From assembly GCA_030704615.1 (NCBI GenBank), contig CM060733.1, positions 44,082,001 to 44,146,000 on the forward strand: a DNA stretch of 64,000 nucleotides, written 5' to 3'. The notes below the pieces were generated by a model. It made no database searches. It was not told the DNA's origin and was given only the letters and a program-made list of their open reading frames with translations. Every line of letters starts with the position of its first letter. Within the stretch, counting starts at the first letter, position 1. Positions 22,499 through 33,141 of this stretch are shown here, one piece after another. The position numbers and the translations under genes were made by a program. Source of the DNA: Takakia lepidozioides. Its lineage: Eukaryota; Streptophyta; Takakiopsida; Takakiales; Takakiaceae.

Positions 22499-22502
22499 CA
22501 AG

Positions 22503-23210
22503 GCACCTTCTTCAACACATTTCACCTCTTATCAGGATCGGCCCTAAATTTCCATGTTGAATTCTGCAAGAGCTGGTTGAGTGAATGTAGTTTGGAGTGA
22601 CTTTGACATGATACAGCCACTGTGATAACAATATCCAAAAACACGTAACAGAGATGAGGAGAAGTTGTGGAATGAATACTTTTCTGACCCCAATCAATGG
22701 TGGGACACCGAGGCAAAAAGGTGAATGTCTGTTAGATTACAGGAGAGTAGCAGACACAATTCAGTATAGAACTAGTGTAATAAGTTGAGTTGGGTGTTTC
22801 CTAGAACAAATCTAGGCTGTCATTATCAGCTGCAAGACAAGGATGTATGCATGATTTGTGTAGAGGCATGGATAGCTGAAGGAGCAGGGATAGAATGTGG
22901 GTCCAGATTCATCCAAGAGGGCTGGACTTCAAGCTCCAGATTACCTTGATTCCAGGTGGATTAGTAGCTACAAGAAACCTTCAATGGGTAGATGGTCAAC
23001 TAAAGGCAACAGCTGCATCGGCACAGTTGATAAAATCAGGCACCTCAACCTGCCTACCCAATGATCAATGTACCAAAGCCTTGTACCAACGTGCCTACAC
23101 TAGTGTGGACTATCAAATATTGAACTCACCTAGTGTGAGAACAAAGGGAGAGCTTGCATGTACCAGCTTGAGCCTTGGAGCATTTTTAGGGTTTCAAAGG
23201 AAATGAAAGG
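22503..23210 (+). pseudogene. OSB-like PDF-motif fragment, copy 2
   Basis: This copy begins with the same CACCTTCTTCAA-type leader as copy 1. It keeps the first half of the PDF motif (EEKLWNEYFSDPNQWWDTEA at about 22650), which copy 1 lacks. A decayed second half follows (IHPRGLDFKLQI at about 22900, then VDGQLKATAASAQ). Frame changes separate the parts. The two copies are tandem duplicates of about 0.4-0.6 kb, and neither is a complete gene. Confidence 0.6.
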
Positions 23211-23779
23211 TAGTTGGAGCCTGGAAGGACCCATGGGCATTGGTGTCTATTTTGTAATTTTATTCTTAAGAAAATAAATGTTTTCTCTTCTCATGTGCCT
23301 AAATCTAAGAAAATTATAGCATGAAAATGCCTAATTTGAGAAATTATTTTCAAAACATGCCTAATTTTTTGATTGATTGATTTTATTATTAGGCATAAAA
23401 ATGCCTAAACGGTTGTCCAGGGACGGTATATGATTACTTTGAAGAATTAATGAAATCGTCAATTTTTTATGTTCCTAGTATAAAATGTGTTTCATTCAAA
23501 CATAAATTATGACTTGATTGTAAATTATAATAAATTAAAACATCTTCTTTGTATAAGGATAATGATCTTGTATTTAAATATTATATAAGTACATGTGATT
23601 CTATGTATAAGTATAATGTATGAACATAGCTGACATTGTGCTACTATTTTGGAGACGATACATTTTATTGGCAACAGTATTATCAACTTGAAAAAAAATT
23701 AATTGTAGAGGTGCTAGAAGGTATAAACTTTCTTTTGTCGAATTCGAGAAATAGCAGTGTAGGTCAAACCTGCATATTT
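23211..23779. other. AT-rich noncoding DNA
   Basis: No coding signal. It contains repeated ATGCCTAA words around 23298-23410. Confidence 0.5.
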
Positions 23780-23787
23780 GTTTATAC

Positions 23788-24152
23788 CAGTGTTGTACTG
23801 GTATCAGGTTTAGGACATACCAGTTGGGTATCTATAATGGTGGAAATGTTTTTTTATATACTGGTATGAATATGAGTATTATGACCACAAATACCATGTG
23901 GTATATAGTATCAATAGGGTATCATTCCAAGTAAATAAACAAAACAATAAAATATATTATCTTATATTATATCAATACATAACATATATATAATAATTTA
24001 ATATAGTATTGATACCAATATAAATGAGGAAGATGGCTGGGTAGTACTGGTATGAGTACTGGTATTGAAAAATAACAGTTGGGTAGGTTCTGCAATACCA
24101 GATTTATACCCAGTATTGATACCCAAGTGAAATCTAGACCAGTACAACACTG
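23788..24152. mobile_element. hAT-type MITE, 365 bp
   Basis: The terminal inverted repeats are perfect for 15 bp: CAGTGTTGTACTGGT at the left and ACCAGTACAACACTG at the right. They are flanked by an exact 8-bp duplication GTTTATAC (23780-23787 and 24153-24160). An 8-bp duplication with CAGTG-type ends is the hAT signature. The inside is AT-rich and noncoding, with further TACCAGTTGGGTA-like subterminal repeats, so it depends on a transposase elsewhere. Confidence 0.92.
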
Positions 24153-24160
24153 GTTTATAC

Positions 24161-24720
24161 ATGAAGGATCAAATGCTAAACTATCCAAAGGTAAACCTTG
24201 TTCACGATGAATAGTTCGAGCTGCAGTTAATTGAATTTGAAAGTATGTTCTAGTAGTTAAATGAGATGTATTGGGAATTTGGGTCCAATTTGAATTTCTT
24301 TTGACATAGGTTCAATGGTAGTCTAATGGACTTATTTCATTATTTTATACATGTGCATCTTTAGTTCGTGTGGCACAACCGTTTTTTTGGGTTGTTGAAT
24401 TATATCCATATTAATACATTAGAATTTTCTAGAATTGTTTAAATACACCATCAGCTCCATTGACGAGACCATCATGTTTAGCATTAATTTCTTACACACA
24501 ACTCTATAACATTTCATTCTTTACATGTATGAATGTGTGTAAACTTGCAGTATTGTATGCTTTATCAAGCAGCTTGAAAACAGACGGACATGTATCAAGA
24601 TGTTTATCAATACCTTCGAAGATGTGTACACATCCAGGTGTTTCTTCGAAAGCTCATTGATTATGAATAAGCATTAATTTATTTGTATAATATAAATGTG
24701 GAGGATAACAACATTGTACG
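24161..24720. other. AT-rich noncoding DNA
   Basis: Nothing recognisable up to the LTR at 24721. Confidence 0.5.
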
Positions 24721-25450
24721 TGTCGCGGCCCTTTGCCTTGAGGGCAGGGGGGGTCGGGACACAAGAGGGGCTGCCCCTGTGGTGGGGGCAGTGACAGCGA
24801 TAGGTACGGGGGGGTGAAGCACCCTTGAGTGCCCAAGGCACTCAAGGAGGCGGAGGCGCTCACTAGGTGGAGCCCCGCACACCGGGTTGCGCTGGGGGTG
24901 GCTCCACAAGGGGTGGTGGTAGCTTAGCGGGACTTAGTGGGGGTGGCATAGGACTCACCATGGGGCAGAGACCTCGTGGTGGGAGTCGTGGGGAGTCTTG
25001 GGACTCATCACGGTCCAATGGGGCCGTGGTGGGTGGGCCAAGATTTACCGCGACTCATCACCGGGAGTCGAGGGTCTTCGTGGTGGTTTGCCATAAAAAG
25101 GCATGGTTGTTTGTGAAACCCCCGCGGACAATCACAGAAGTATATATAGGGGGAGAAATAACCCCGAGAACAGTGCAAGCCCGTCGGTGACCAAAAACTA
25201 GTGAGTAAGCGAGCGAGCCGGAAAGCGACCAAGGAGTGGGGAGCTATTCCGGACTGCCATATACCAAAGAGAGTTTCCACTAGGCCCAAATCGGTGGAGG
25301 GTCTTTTGGAAGAGTAAAGGGGGACCGTTATGTCCCGGTGAGCAGCCGAAGCTCCAGGTTGGCCCGGCGGCCAGGTTGGGAGTTAGACGCGCGCATCAAA
25401 GCGAGTAACTATGACTTGAAGGGGAGCTTACCGAAGTGAGGTGCGCGACA
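24721..25450 (+). repeat. 5' LTR of chromovirus A
   Basis: 730 bp, TGTCGCGGCCC...GTGCGCGACA. A TATATATAG box is at about 25141. It is followed by TTGGTATCAAAGC, a one-base variant of the initiator-Met primer site used by element B. Confidence 0.93.
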
Positions 25451-25490
25451 CTTGGTATCAAAGCCTAGAGTTCTTGGGATTGGCCTCATC

Positions 25491-26164
25491 ATGGGGTCGG
25501 GCAAGTCAAAACGGAAGCGGAACGGCCCCAAAGATGATGATCCCGGTGAGCCCGATGGGGGCAACGTGTCACCAAAGCGGCCGTTTGAGGAAGCGATGCA
25601 TGCTTTTGAAAACGAGGTCGCTCAAGAACGGGAGGAATCTGAGGAGTCGGAGCCCGAGGAATCCCCGAGAGCTCCGACAAACCAACAGATGCCTCTCATG
25701 CCGGCAGCCTTTTGGGAAGGGTTGTTGGCGCAATTTGGCGGGACGTTGAAAGACGTGTTGAAGGCGGCTAATGCCACTTCCACTAAGGCAAAGTTTAAGG
25801 TGAAGCCTAAGGAACCTGGCACCTTCGAGGGCGTCCGAAATTGGAAGGCACTCAACATCTGGCTGTTGGAGCTAGAGCAGTACTTCCGGGCGGTCAAGTT
25901 GAGTGAGGAGGATTGGGTGGAAGTGGCTCCCACCTATTTGAGGGGCTATGCTCAACAATGGTGGCAAAAATGCCTTTTGACCGAGGTCCAAGCCCGGAAA
26001 CCTTGAACTGGAGTGGGTTCAAGGAATTGATGAAGAGACAGTTTGTGCCCTTCAACGCGTCCTGGCTCGCCCGGGACAAGATGAGGAATTTGAAGCAAAC
26101 GGATGACATTTGGGGATATGTTCAGGCTTTCAATGTGCTGTTGCTGGAAGTTGCGGACATGGCA
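25491..26164 (+). pseudogene. Gag of chromovirus A, N-terminal part
   Basis: Starts MGSGKSKRKRNGPKDDDPGE. An acidic Glu-rich segment follows, then the Gag core (KALNIWLLELEQYFRAVKL, YLRGYAQQWWQK). A frame change near 25975 leads into the SPETLNWSGFKELMKRQFVP part in another frame. The sequence is cut by element B at codons for VADMA. The remainder of this Gag lies at 33142. Confidence 0.9.
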
Positions 26165-26890
26165 TGTCGCGGCCCTTTGTCTTGAGGGCAGGGGGTCGGG
26201 ACACATGAGGGGCTGCCCCTGTGGTGGGGGCAGTGGCAGCGATAGGTATGGGGGGGCTGAAGCACCCTTGAGTGCCCAAGGCACTCAGGGAAGCGGAGGC
26301 GCTCACTAGGTGGAGCCCCGCACACCGGGTTGCGGTGGGGGTGGCTCCACAAGGGGTGGTGGTAGCTTAGTGGGACTTAGTGGGGGTGGCATAGGACTCA
26401 CCATGGGGGCGGAGACCTCGTGGTGGGAGTCGTGGGGAGTCTTGGGACTCATCACGGTCCATAGGGGCCGTGGTGAGCGGGCCAAGACTCACCGCGACTC
26501 ACCACCGGGAATCGAGGGTCCTCGTGGTGGTTCGCCATAAAATGGCATGGCTGGTTGTGAAACCCCCGCGGACAGCTACAGAAGTATATATAGGGAGTAG
26601 TAACCCCGAGAACGGTGCAAGCCCATTGGTGACCAAAAACTAGTGAGTAAGCGAGCGAGCCGGAAAGCGACCAAAGAGTGGGGAGCTGTTCCGGACTGCC
26701 ATCTACCAAAGGGAATTCCACTAGGCCCAAATAGGTGGAGGGTCTTTCGGGAGAGCGAAGGGGGACCGTTATGTCCCGGTGAGCAGCCGAAGCTCCAAGT
26801 TGGCCCGGCGGCCGGTTGGGAGTCAGGCGCGCGCATCAAAGCGAGTAACTATGACTTGAGGGGGAGCTTACCGAAGTGAGGTGCGCGACA
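26165..26890 (+). repeat. 5' LTR of chromovirus B
   Basis: 726 bp with TG...CA ends and terminal inverted TGTCGCG/CGCGACA. A TATATATA box lies at 26585-26592. The transcription start would be expected a short way downstream, which would define the R region; this is inferred. Confidence 0.95.
26585..26592 (+). promoter_or_regulatory. TATA box in the LTR of chromovirus B
   Basis: TATATATA, conserved at the same place in the other full LTRs of the family. It is the likely core promoter for element transcription. Confidence 0.65.
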
Positions 26891-26892
26891 CT

Positions 26893-26904
26893 TGGTATCA
26901 GAGC
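26893..26904 (+). other. Primer-binding site, initiator methionine tRNA type
   Basis: TGGTATCAGAGC begins two bases after the LTR end. It is the common plant retroelement primer site complementary to the 3' end of initiator tRNA-Met. Confidence 0.9.
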
Positions 26905-26945
26905 TTAGAGTTCAGTACGCGATCGTCCTTGGGATTGGCCTCATC

Positions 26946-28558
26946 ATGGGGTCGGGCAAGCCGAAGCGAAAGCGGAACGGCCCAAAAGATGATGATCCCA
27001 GTGAGCCCGATGGGGGCGGCGTGTCACCGAGGCGGCCGTTTGAGGAAGCGATGCATGTTTCCGAAAACAAGGCCGCCCAAGAACGGGAGGAATCCGAGGA
27101 GTCGGAGCCCGAGGAATCCTTGAGAGCTCCGACAAACCAAGAGATGCCTCCCATGCCGGCAACCTATTGGGAAGGGTTGTTGGTGCAGTTTGGCGGGACG
27201 TTGAAAGACGTGTTGAAGGCGGCTAATGCCACTTCCGCTAAGGCAAAGTTTAAGGTGAAGCCTAAGGAACCCGGCACCTTCGAGGGTGTCCGAAATCGGA
27301 AGGCACTCAACACCTGGCTCTTGGAGCTAGAGCAGTACTTCCGGGCAGCCAAGTTGAGTGACGAGGATCGGGTGGAAGTGGCTCCCACCTATTTGAGGGG
27401 CTATGCTCAACAATGGTGGCAGAAACGCCTTCACGACCGAGGTCCAAGCCCGGAAACCTTGAACTGGAGTGGGTTCAAGGAATTGATGAAGAGACAGTTT
27501 GTGCCCCTCAACGCGTCCTGGCTCGCCCGGGACAAGATGAGGAATTTGAAGCAAACAGATGACATTCGGGGATATGTCCAGGCTTTCAATGTGCTGTTGC
27601 TCAAAGTTGCGGACATGGCAGAACCAGAAATGGTCTTCAACTTTGTGGCGGGACTGGCCCCATGGGCCAGGCGGAAGTTGGAGGAGAAGCCACCCAAGAC
27701 TTTGAACGAGGCTATTGAGAGGGCTGAATGTTTCTCAGATGTCCCTAGGGGTGAAAGACAAGGCCGTATGGAGCTGAACCACAAGAAGATTCGGCGGGAA
27801 GGTGACTCCTCCCGACCGGAAAAGAAGTGGATAGGCCACGCGGCGAAAATGGCACGTGGAAATCGAAGGGAGGGCCTTCACACGTCAAGGCGGCACCCGG
27901 TGCTTCGAAAGGAAAAGCGGGTGGAGCGGCTTATGGCGGACAGAAGGCGACCTTTGATGGAGTGTGTTTCAATTGCGGGGAGCCCGGGCACATGGCCAAG
28001 AAGTGCACGAAGCCCCGGCAATTGAACATGACTCGGGCGACCACGGAGCTGTCGGAAGATACCATCAGTCGCTTGGTGGAAGCGGTGGTTGCCAGGACTT
28101 GCAAGGTAGGCAAATTTTCTTGTGAGTTGTATCAGGAAACTGGCGCCTTACGAAAAGGGAGTCAGTTATTGTTCGTGGATGGGATAATATCCGGAACTAA
28201 TGTGTCGTTGTTGGTGGACACAGGAGCGTCGCACTCCTTCATGACACCGGCAACGGCACAAAAGCTGGGACTCCCGACAAGTGACGTGGGGGCCTCTATT
28301 GAGGTGCGTTCTGCCAAAGGAGAACCACAGTTGGCGACAAGGTTGGCGATTGATGTTCCTCTTCAACTGGGGAGTTGGGAGGGACGTGAGAACTTCACCA
28401 TCTGCGAGATCGATGGAGTGGATCTCATTTTGGGGATGATCTTTTTGAGCAAATCCGGAGCGGTCATAGATGGCCACAAGAGAGTAGTCACGCTGCCATG
28501 TGGGAATGGTGGCGAGGTCTTACGAGTGTCGGAAACACCCAAACCCATGGGAGGGTGA
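26946..28558 (+). pseudogene. Gag-protease region of chromovirus B (broken)
   Basis: Begins MGSGKPKRKRNG. The Gag core lies at about residues 120-270 ([55 protein letters not shown]). Next comes the CCHC zinc knuckle [14 protein letters not shown] and then an aspartic protease with the [12 protein letters not shown] active-site motif. Compared with element A at the same point, one G is missing at about 27828 (GTGGAT for GTGGGAT), which shifts the frame before the zinc knuckle. The frame then stops at the TGA at 28556-28558 where A has CGA. Gag packages element RNA and the protease matures the polyprotein. Confidence 0.93.
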
Positions 28559-31506
28559 ATAAACCTTCTGTCAGCAAGGGAGTGGGCCGTGGAGGAATCA
28601 CACGAGCCCCAGTTTTTGCTTTACGTCAGAGAAGTGAAGGGAGAAGGCGATGGGGAGCCGAGCCCAGATTGGATCAAGGGGATTTTGGAGCAATACCAGG
28701 ATGTGATGCCGGAGGATTTACCAAGCGGCTTGCCACCGCGAAGAGGAGTTGACCACAAGATTGAGGTGATACCGGGATCGGAACCGCCTGCCAAGGCGCC
28801 CTACCGGTTGAGCCACAGAGAGTTGGTCGAGCTGAAGACTCAGCTCAAGGATCTAATGTCAAAGGGGTACATCCGGCCGAGTAAGTCACCTTACGGAGCC
28901 CCGGTGCTATTTGCAGACAAGAAGGATGGGACGCTGCGGATGTGTGTCGATTACAGGGCTCTGAATAAGGTGACTATAAAAAACCGGTACCCTTTGCCAA
29001 GGATCGACGACCTCTTCGATCGGTTGGCAGGAGCGAAGTATTTCAGCCGGATCGACTTGCGCTCCGGCTATCACCAAATTCGGGTGGCGGAAGGAGATGA
29101 GGAGAAGACCGCGTGCAGGACAAGGTATGGTTCATATGAGTTCTTGGTGATGCCTTTTGGGCTCACCAATGCACCAGCGACATTTAGCACGCTGATGAAC
29201 AGCCTTTTCCAGGAGTGGTTGGATGACTTTGTGATCGTGTACATCGACGACATCTTGGTGTACTCGAAAACAAAGGAGGAGCACCTGGAGCACCTCAAAA
29301 GGGTGTTCCAAAAATTGCGGGAAGAGAAGCTGTATGCCAAAGCTTCAAAGTGCAAATTCGGGGTCACAAAAGTGGAGTTCCTGGGGCATGTGATTACACA
29401 GGATGGGATCAAAATGGATGACAGAAAGGTGAGGGCGATCTTGGACTAGGAGCCTCCGACTTCGGTCCCGGGAGTGAAATCCTTCCTAGGACTCGCCTCC
29501 TATTACCGGAAGTATGTGAGAAATTTCGCCAAGATCGCGGGGCCGCTGTCGGACCTTCTGTGTAAATCCAAAGTCTGGGTATGGAACACATTTTGTGGCC
29601 AAGCTTTTGCGGAATTGAAGCAGCGGATGATGGAAGCTCCAGTCTTGAAAATCCCGGAGTTCGATCGTCCATTTGAGATTCATACAGATGCATCGGACTT
29701 CGCGATTGGGGGTGTACTTATGCAAGATGGACGTCTTGTGGCTTACGAAAGTAAGAAACTGAATGAAGTGGAGCGACGGTGGCCGACGCACGAAAAAGAG
29801 ATGATGGCGGTGGTGCATTGCCTTGAGCTCTGGCGCCACTATGTTGGTTCCAACCCAGTGAAGGTGTTCACGGACAATGTCACGATGAAGTATTTTGCCA
29901 CGCAGCCCAAGTTGTCCCCAAAACAACTTAGGTGGCAAGATACTTTGGCAATGTTCGACGTGGATATCCAGTACAAACCGGGACGGGACAATGTGGTGGC
30001 CGATGCTTTAAGTAGAAAGCAGCAGCTCTTGTTGGTGTACAAGGGCGAGACGGCGCTCCAAAGGAAGATCCGGAAGGCTTGCCGGAAGGATGAGCTGGCA
30101 AAGTCCGTGATGCAGGACTTGAGAATGGGGGTTAATCGCAGTTCCACTTGCAAAATGGACTGCTCCGGTATAAGCAAAAACGTCTCTACGTGCCGAAGGG
30201 AGGGATCAGAGATAGCCTCTTGAGAGAATGCCATGATAGCCCGCTTGCGGGCCACGGCGGAGCCAAGCGCACTGCGGCACTCTTGAAGAAAGAGTATTTC
30301 TGGCCCAAACTGAGGGAGGAGGCAGAGGAGTATGTCAAGACATGCACCACATGCCAACAAAACCGGAGCGAGTACAAAAAGCAAGTGGGGCTGTTACAAC
30401 CCTTGCCGATTCCAGAGGGGACTTGGGAAAGCGTCTCGATGGATTTCATGACTGCTATGCCGCTGTCAAAAGGATTCGATGCAATCATGGTGGTGGTGGA
30501 TAGGTTCAGTAAAATGGGCCATTTCATCCCCACCAAGGAGACGGCAACGGCGCAGGAGACAGGGCGACTTTACTTCGCCCACGTCTTAAAGCATCATGGA
30601 GTCCCGAAGGATATTGTCTCGGATCGCGATCCAAAGTTTACGAGTAAATTTTGGAGGACACTTTGGAAGAAGATGGGGACGAGGCTGAAGATGAGCACCG
30701 CCTTCCGACCTACGACGGACGGCCAAACGGAAAGAGTGAATTCCGTAGTGAAGCAATTCTTGCGGAATTACGTGTCGGCAGACCAATCAGACTGGATGGA
30801 ACACTTAGACACGGCAGAGTTCTGTTATAATAACACAGAACACTCCGCAACGGGGGTTTCCCCTTTCGTTTTGGTCTATGGAAAAGCACCTCTGGTGCCG
30901 ACAAGTTGGGCCGCCCAGGACGTTGAGGAACCGGCAGTAGCGGCGGTACTGGAAGAACGCGAGCGTTTGTTGAAGCTCGCAAAGTACAACATTGCCAAAG
31001 CTAGGAAACGGTATGAAAGGCAGGCGAATCGGAAGCGGAGGGAAGTGAAGTTTGAGGCAGGCACAGAGGTCTGGTTGAACATCAAGAATTTCCGACTACC
31101 TCCGGAAGTGAGTCCGAAGTTCGTACCTCCGTATGCGGGTCCCTTTCGCATTCGGAAGGTTATGAATGAGGATGTGTATGAATTGGAGCTGCCGGCAAAC
31201 AGCAAGGTGCACCCCGTATTCCATGTCTCCCTTTTGAAGCCTTACTTCAAAGATGAAGCACGTCCGAATCGGCATCAAGTGTTGCGTCCGCCACCTATGC
31301 TGTTGGATCATGAAAATGAACCTGAGTACGAGGTGGAGGCAATACTTAAGTCGAGGAGGTTCAAGAACCGAGAAACGGAGTATCTCGTCAAATGGAAGGG
31401 CTATCATCATGTGGAGGCATCTTGGGTGCGTGCCTCAGAAATGGGAAACGCATCCGAGGCAGTTGCAGCGTTCGAAGGGCGACCTCAAAAGCGGAAGAAG
31501 CGTTGA
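28559..31506 (+). pseudogene. Reverse transcriptase, RNase H, integrase and chromodomain of chromovirus B
   Basis: Reverse transcriptase lies at about 28760-29400 ([57 protein letters not shown] with the catalytic DD). RNase H lies at about 29670-30020 (IHTDASDFAIGG, HEKEMMAVVHCLELWR, FTDNVTMKYF). Integrase has an H-x-H-x-C-x-C region (HDSPLAGH...CTTCQQ) and catalytic Asp, Asp, Glu in SMDFMTAMP, SDRDPKF and GQTERVN. It ends in a chromodomain (YLVKWKGYHHVEASW), which in related elements directs integration to heterochromatin. Breaks are a TAG at 29447-29449 in place of the TGG of element A, and a frame change near 30140. Confidence 0.94.
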
Positions 31507-32411
31507 TGGGGACATCAACCTTGGAGCGTGGGGGAGGAAATGCATGCTTAGCCCGGTTTAGCTAGCTCAGGAATCCGATTGCAAAAACTTGTATTGTACA
31601 AAAATTTGTTATAAAGAAATGGGTTCCAAATATTGTGCGTCCTATTGTGTTTGGAATGGTGATGCATGGTGTGGTTGGCTAGTGTGTAGAATGCATGCTA
31701 GCTTACAAAAGTGGGAGAGGTAAATTGGGTTAATCGTGTGTTTGCGCAGTGCCGAAATCGGGTGACTCCCATCCAAGGGGCAAGGAAACTTGCGCCTTCT
31801 TTGGGAGTTCACGTGCTAGTGCGCACCTGGCGCGTGCGCGTACTATAACTGCGCTACCGAGGGGGTTGCCTTGTAGTGCGGGCTAATGCGGAAGCTACGT
31901 GCTTCCGTTCATGTACTATAATCGTGTAGCCTCGGGACGAAGTCGTAGTGCGGCTTCGGCGTGTTCCCGTACCTCAGGCCAGCATTCCAAGGCGGACCCA
32001 ATTGTAGTGATTGGGGCGCACGGTTGGTTCAAGGTTATCTTCCTAGTCAAAGAGGGTTCCAGGTGAACCCTTGCTCAAGGTGATGCCAAAAGCGGCATCA
32101 TGAGCGATCGCAAGCAATGTTGTTGCAGTAAGGCGATTCGATCCTCGGGGAGGATCGTTCCTTGGCCTTGAAGTAGGCCAAGAAGAGTGCACTGGGAGGA
32201 GCTGGAGAGGCTCCACCCTTGGCCGGGACTTGGAGGAAGTCGGCCGAACTAGCTAGTGGAGAGTAGAGTCAAGTGTGGGGTTTGGTTCTTTGCCATGGGA
32301 CGCCATGGTACAGAAACAAACTCCTTGATGTGGGACGCCACAACTTGGATGTTCGTTTCTACAAAATGGACAAGTCGATGAGGACATCGACTCCCTGTTG
32401 GTAGGGGTGTG
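31507..32411 (+). other. 3' noncoding region of chromovirus B
   Basis: About 0.9 kb, collinear with 18244-19142. It contains the GCGGAAGCTACGTGCTTCCG hairpin. The sequence just before the LTR (GGTAGGGGTGTG) is purine-rich enough to be the polypurine tract, but weakly so. Confidence 0.75.
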
Positions 32412-33136
32412 TGTCGCGGCCCTTTGCCTTGAGGGCAAGGGGTCGGGACACATGAGGGGCTGCCCCTGTGGTGGGGGCAGCGGCAGCGATAGGTATGGGG
32501 GGCTGAAACACCCTTGAGTGCCCAAGGCACTCAGGGAAGCGGAGGCGCTCACTAGGTGGAGCCCCGCACACCGGGTTGCGGTGGGGGTGGCTCCACAAGG
32601 GGTGGTGGTAGCTTAGTGGGACTTAGTGGGGGTGGCATAGGACTCACCATGGGGGCGGAGACCTCGTGGTGGGAGTCGTGGGGAGTCTTGGGACTCATCA
32701 CGGTCCATAGGGGCCGTGGTGAGCGGGCCAAGACTCACCGCGACTCACCACCGGGAATCGAGGGTCCTCGTGGTGGTTCGCCATAAAATGGCATGGCTGG
32801 TTGTGAAACCCCCGCGGACAGCTACAGAAGTATATATAGGGAGTAGTAACCTCGAGAACGGTGCAAGCCCGTTGGTGACCAAAAACTAGTGAGCAAGCGA
32901 GCGAGCCGGAAAGCGACCAAAGAGTGGGGAGCTGTTCCGGACTGCCATCTACCAAAGGGAATTCCACTAGGCCCAAATAGGTGGAGGGTCTTTCGGGAGA
33001 GCGAAGGGGGACCGTTATGTCCCGGTGAGCAGCCGAAGCTCCAAGTTGGCCCGACGGCCGGTTGGGAGTCAGGCGCGCGCATCAAAGCGAGTAATTATGA
33101 CTTGAGGGGGAGCTTACCGAAGTGAGGTGCGCGACA
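32412..33136 (+). repeat. 3' LTR of chromovirus B
   Basis: 725 bp. It is almost identical to the 5' LTR and followed by the target duplication TGGCA at 33137-33141, after which the gag of element A resumes in register. Confidence 0.95.
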
Positions 33137-33141
33137 TGGCA

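Larger units (their letters stand above)
26165..33136 (+). mobile_element. Full-length chromovirus B nested in the gag of A (6972 bp)
   Basis: Complete structure: 5' LTR, initiator-Met primer site, gag, protease, reverse transcriptase, RNase H, integrase, chromodomain, about 0.9 kb 3' untranslated region, 3' LTR. It is flanked by the exact duplication TGGCA. Domain order PR-RT-RH-IN plus chromodomain places it in the Ty3 chromoviruses. By eye the two LTRs differ at about nine bases plus one G-run length change, so insertion was fairly recent. All coding regions nevertheless carry stops or frame changes, so it cannot make its own proteins from one frame. Confidence 0.96.
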
